Shown in pieces: positions 63,147 to 64,000 of a stretch of 64,000 bases of DNA. How positions within the stretch are numbered: the first letter of the stretch is position 1; every line of letters begins with the position of its first letter. The notes beneath the pieces were generated by a model. It saw only the letters and a list, made by a program, of their open reading frames with translations. It was not told the origin of the DNA and did no database searches. Location of the stretch: assembly GCA_947303085.1 (NCBI GenBank), contig CAMYXP010000005.1:1-64000 (forward strand). Reading direction: 5' to 3'. This stretch comes from an uncultured Bacteroidales bacterium (GTDB lineage: Bacteria; Bacteroidota; Bacteroidia; Bacteroidales; F082). The translations under genes were made by a program, and so were the position numbers.

Positions 63147-64000
63147 ATGGAAGAAGAAAGACCTAGAAAGCGCGACCGTATCATCAAAGGATTTTCAAAG
63201 CTTCTGAAAGAGGATAAATTGAAGGCTGTTTCAGAATATATCGAGAATCCTGGCGAGTTTATTGCCCTTTTGAAAGGTTTTTGGTATAGCGACAGTGAGA
63301 AGCAGAAGCAGTTCGACGAGTTCAGCGAGAACACCATCTCCAACTTCCATATTCCTTACGGCGTTTCGCCAAACGTGGTGATCAACGGCAAGATTTACAT
63401 GGTGCCTATGGTCATCGAGGAGAGTAGTGTTGTCGCGGCGGCATCCGCCGCCGCGAAATTCTGGGGCGACAGAGGAGGATTCCATGCCGAAGTAGTTGAC
63501 GTTCAGAAGGTTGGACAGCTGCATTTCTGCTATAAAGGCGACAAAGAGACACTCAAAAACCTCATGCCTGAGATTGAAGTCGAGCTTCGCAATTCAACCA
63601 AAGAAATCACCGCCAAGATGGAGAAACGCGGCGGCGGAATCCTTGATATTCAATTAGTTGACTTCACTGAAAAGCTTCCAGATTATTACCAGTTGCGCAT
63701 CACTTTTAATACCTGCGACTCGATGGGCGCCAACTTTATAAACTCATGCCTTGAGACTTTCGGTCATACCTTACAGGATTATTTCCTCCGTCGTGGCGAA
63801 AACGTCGAGATAGTGATGGCGATTTTGTCGAACTACACCCCGAATTGTCGTGTGAAAGTATGGGTCGAGTGCCCGGTTTACGACCTTGACGGCGTCGATG
63901 AACATCTTGACGGACAAGGATTTGCAGAGAAATTCAAGAAAGCTGTCGACATAGCGCACATCGACGAATATCGTGCGACGACACACAATAAAGGCATCTA
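63147..64000 (+). CDS. Class II hydroxymethylglutaryl-CoA reductase (5' part; runs off the window)
   Basis: An open frame from ATG 63147 continues without stop to the window edge (284 codons). It shows the class II (degradative-type) HMG-CoA reductase pattern: FHIPYGVSPNVVINGKIYMV, the catalytic Glu motif VIEESSVVAAASAAAKFWGD and the later NTCDSMGANFINSCLETFG (catalytic Asp). The opening RDRIIKGFSKLLKEDKLKAV also fits. In bacteria this class serves the mevalonate route to isoprenoids or mevalonate breakdown. Most Bacteroidales that I know of use the MEP route, so other mevalonate genes just outside the window are expected. The C-terminal His region is not in view. Confidence 0.88.
   Translation, partial: MEEERPRKRDRIIKGFSKLLKEDKLKAVSEYIENPGEFIALLKGFWYSDSEKQKQFDEFSENTISNFHIPYGVSPNVVINGKIYMVPMVIEESSVVAAASAAAKFWGDRGGFHAEVVDVQKVGQLHFCYKGDKETLKNLMPEIEVELRNSTKEITAKMEKRGGGILDIQLVDFTEKLPDYYQLRITFNTCDSMGANFINSCLETFGHTLQDYFLRRGENVEIVMAILSNYTPNCRVKVWVECPVYDLDGVDEHLDGQGFAEKFKKAVDIAHIDEYRATTHNKGI

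Overview
The window looks like a chromosomal segment of an uncultured or poorly known Bacteroidota, most likely Bacteroidales. The grounds are sigma-ABfr type promoters (TTTG about 19 bases before TAnnTTTG), a type IX secretion C-terminal sorting domain, a GldB-like lipoprotein, BACON domains, DUF6266 and DUF5020 proteins, a carboxypeptidase-regulatory-domain TonB receptor, PorT-like barrels, and the sigma-54 regulator / lptE / secG / groES-groEL gene order.

Layout. (1) 1-6.6 kb is accessory DNA: a tyrosine recombinase, about 2.1 kb of non-coding DNA packed with hairpins and two families of degenerate repeats whose stems differ in sequence but keep their pairing, then five tandem DUF6266 paralogues. 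(2) 6.6-14.2 kb: tRNA-Phe, coaX, outer-membrane and TPR proteins, lptC, a CNNM/CorC transporter and a PpiD-like foldase. (3) 14.2-14.8 kb: a rod-like structured RNA candidate and a small XRE-type regulator. (4) 14.9-31.1 kb: one co-directional, closely packed run of 17 genes behind one near-perfect promoter. (5) 31-64 kb: mostly housekeeping genes (archaeal-type AspRS, sugar aminotransferase, rpmB, TonB receptor, aspA, comM-like, gldB-like, cinA, nucleoside phosphorylase, two M24 peptidases, guaD-like deaminase, pheT, sigma-54 regulator, lptE, secG, groES/groEL, a T9SS cargo, and a class II HMG-CoA reductase cut by the window edge).

The most interesting region is 14.9-31.1 kb. It encodes two Ser/Thr kinases, a PP2C phosphatase, five FHA or FHA-like proteins (one a kinase, one an FtsK/EssC-like ATPase), BACON-domain proteins, four small WXG100-like helical-hairpin proteins that carry W-x-D instead of W-x-G, a coiled-coil protein with a C-terminal papain-fold (Tox-PL-like) domain followed by a small immunity candidate, a secreted protein with about eleven CxxC zinc-finger motifs, and an FHA/membrane/zinc-ribbon protein. 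I read it as a type VII-secretion-like, phosphorylation-controlled effector export system in a two-membrane bacterium. The ATPase has no visible membrane segment, and its FHA domain could dock it on a phosphorylated membrane partner. No EsaA/EssA/EssB/EccB-E homologue is recognisable. The system assignment is inference; the individual domains are well supported.

Other points of interest: a palindromic repeat family (outer arm GTAGAGACG) with one copy inside a coding sequence; a nitrilase-fold protein with glycine at the nucleophile position; a PpiD homologue without a recognisable parvulin domain; TTG starts overlapping TGA stops; and a structured leader that ends in a terminator upstream of a lipoprotein gene.
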